Source: Erysipelotrichaceae bacterium
Lineage (GTDB): Bacteria > Bacillota_I > Bacilli_A > RFN20 > CAG-826
DNA: 5,957 bases
Reading direction: 5' to 3'
Assembly (NCBI GenBank): GCA_031271635.1
Contig: JAISVG010000074.1
Location: 1-5,957, forward strand
Shown here one piece after another: positions 5,000 through 5,957 of this stretch. The notes under the pieces are model-generated. The model was not told where the DNA came from, searched no databases, and was given only the letters and a program-made list of their open reading frames with translations. The translations under genes and the position numbers were made by a program. Position 1 is the stretch's first letter; each line of letters opens with the position of its first letter.

Positions 5000-5272
5000 T
5001 TACTTAATTTTTTCTTTTAAGTTCTTTGAAGCTTTAAACTTAACCGCTTTCTTGGCAGGAATCTTAATCTCTTTGCCAGATGATGGAATTCGAGCAATTC
5101 GGGCTTTCTTTTTGATAATCGAAAGGGTTCCAAAACCACTCAAGACGACATCTTCACTTCTTAGTAAAGACGCGGTAATCGTTTCGATAATAGCCTCAAC
5201 ATACATAGCCGTTTCTTTCTGTGTGGTAGAAAGATTAGAAGAAACTTTCTCAACTAGATCTTTTTTGTGCAT
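5000..5272 (-). CDS. hup: HU-family histone-like DNA-binding protein
   Basis: HU is a small dimeric nucleoid protein that bends and compacts DNA. At 90 residues it is the family length. The N-terminal helical part MHKKDLVEKVSSNLSTTQKE leads to the GFGTLSI turn (46-52), the beta-arm with R58, R61 and the DNA-intercalating Pro63 in RIPSSGKEIKIP (61-72), and the closing VKFKASKNLKEKI (77-89). The signature is slightly diverged: RIPSSG where most have RNPQTG, and ASKNLK for AGKxLK. An excellent AAGGAG (5278-5283) lies 5 bases before the ATG at 5272. It follows der by 32 bases and its stop touches the cca start. A TATAAT in the gap may provide its own promoter, expected for so abundant a protein. 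Confidence 0.96.
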   Translation of the reverse strand: MHKKDLVEKVSSNLSTTQKETAMYVEAIIETITASLLRSEDVVLSGFGTLSIIKKKARIARIPSSGKEIKIPAKKAVKFKASKNLKEKIK

Positions 5273-5289
5273 ACAATCTCCTTGATTGC

Positions 5290-5295
5290 ATTATA
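5290..5295 (-). promoter_or_regulatory. Possible hup promoter -10 box
   Basis: TATAAT lies between der and hup. Transcription would start near 5283, at the AAGGAG, giving a leader of about 10 bases. The -35 position would fall in the der 3' end and matches poorly (about CGGACG at 18-base spacing), so this could be chance in AT-rich DNA. Confidence 0.35.
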
Positions 5296-5304
5296 TCGCA
5301 AAAA

Positions 5305-5940
5305 TTATTTTCTCGTCCGAAAAATCAATTCTAGAGGAGTTTTATCAAAATTTTGTACTCTTCTAATACAATTTATGAGATAACGCTTGTAAGAAAAGTG
5401 AATAAAGTTGCTATTATTGCAAAAAAAGACAAAAGTTGGTGGTTTAATGTCAACTTGATTGGCGAAATATATTTTTAATTCACCTCCGTTAAAAAGACTG
5501 GGGGGGTTTCTTAAAACGGCATCTTGAACTAATTCATTAAGTAAAGAAGTTGAAAGACGATCTTCATAAGCTTTAAGACCTAAATCAATCGCCGTAAAAA
5601 TTGTTTTAATCCGGTCCTTTTTAAGTGCTGAAACAAAGACTACTTGTGCGAATTCCATAAAAGGCATTTGAAGATATAGGTTTTTCTTAAAATCAGACAT
5701 CGCATTTTCGGTCTTAGAAATCAGATCCCATTTGTTAACAACAATGACCATTGCTTTTTTTTCATCAAGCGCATATTGTGCCACATGTTTATCTTGCTCC
5801 CGAAGCCCCATCGCCGCATCAAGCACTAAAAGCACAAGATCACTTTTCGCAATTGCAGTCTCTGCTCTTAGAAGCGCGTACTTATCAATGGACTCATATA
5901 TTTTGCCTCTTTTTCGAATCCCGGCCGTATCAATAATGGT
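5305..5940 (-). CDS. der: Ribosome-biogenesis GTPase Der (EngA), C-terminal part; in-frame TAG at 5941-5943
   Basis: Der is a tandem-GTPase that associates with the 50S subunit and is needed for its assembly. The visible 211 residues cover the second GTPase domain from its G3 motif onward and the KH-like domain: TIIDTAGIRKRGKIYE at the fragment start, LVLLVLDAAMG, G4 NKWDLIS, G5 SALKK, then LKIYFANQVDIKPPTFVFF and the typical end TPLELIFRTRK. The first GTPase domain and second P-loop lie beyond the edge. Family alignment continues upstream as DGKQ-stop-TIIDTAG, where the TAG at 5941-5943 stands at a Tyr/Phe position. So the gene is either broken, affected by a base error at the sequence end, or read through. 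GTG at 5835 is in frame but lies inside the GTPase fold and is not a credible start. It leads into hup 32 bases downstream. Confidence 0.9.
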   Translation of the reverse strand, partial: TIIDTAGIRKRGKIYESIDKYALLRAETAIAKSDLVLLVLDAAMGLREQDKHVAQYALDEKKAMVIVVNKWDLISKTENAMSDFKKNLYLQMPFMEFAQVVFVSALKKDRIKTIFTAIDLGLKAYEDRLSTSLLNELVQDAVLRNPPSLFNGGELKIYFANQVDIKPPTFVFFCNNSNFIHFSYKRYLINCIRRVQNFDKTPLELIFRTRK

Positions 5941-5957
5941 CTATTGTTTCCCATCAT

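Noticed and set aside
5052..5285. Plus-strand open frame opposite hup
   Set aside because: It is an antisense shadow of a clear HU gene; no start signal or family match.
5305..5835. Short free-standing GTPase starting at GTG 5835
   Set aside because: The frame continues upstream with clear Der sequence (DTAGIRKRGK), so the GTG is internal; the piece alone would lack G1 to G3 motifs.
1..5957. TGA read as tryptophan, as in Mycoplasma
   Set aside because: Conserved tryptophans that I checked (PgsA, CinA, DnaD, Der NKWD) are TGG and no TGA occurs inside any gene. TGA is also unused as a stop in nine genes, which is suggestive but too few to conclude anything.

Overview
This is an AT-rich chromosomal segment from a low-GC Bacillota-type bacterium. 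It reads with the ordinary genetic code: every conserved tryptophan I could check is TGG, and no TGA falls inside a gene. All nine gene ends visible here use TAA (seven) or TAG (two), and none uses TGA. Short intergenic gaps, gene overlaps and short versions of several genes suggest a compact genome, perhaps an uncultivated member of Bacilli related to the Mollicutes or Erysipelotrichales. That placement is inference.

Layout, left to right. Positions 1-1916, minus strand, form one apparent transcription unit: rnpB (RNase P RNA, type B), pgsA, cinA (stand-alone PncC domain) and the first 145 codons of recA. The unit begins at a TATAAT box just upstream of rnpB. The rnpB 3' helix ends 2 bases before the pgsA ribosome binding site. 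gpsB lies just upstream of rnpB on the same strand and has its own strong promoter, apparently giving a leaderless message. A 67-base divergent gap (2353-2419) separates gpsB from a plus-strand pair: a DEDDh 3'-5' exonuclease and recU (Holliday junction resolvase), overlapping by 8 bases. recU converges on dnaD with a 2-base gap. To the right, minus strand, der (C-terminal part only) is followed by hup (HU), a short cca and dnaD.

The order gpsB-rnpB / recU / dnaD / cca recalls the Bacillus neighbourhood around ponA-recU, but ponA, nth and asnS are missing and an exonuclease sits beside recU. Most genes serve genome maintenance (recA, recU, exonuclease, dnaD, hup), RNA maturation (rnpB, cca), ribosome assembly (der), membrane lipid synthesis (pgsA), NAD salvage (cinA) and division or wall growth (gpsB).

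I see no mobile element, CRISPR array, tRNA or defence system. The points most worth checking are an in-frame TAG at a normally aromatic position in der at the window edge, the exonuclease-recU pair, the abutting rnpB-pgsA arrangement, a Cca protein lacking its C-terminal half, and a DnaD without the aromatic residues of its ssDNA-binding motif.
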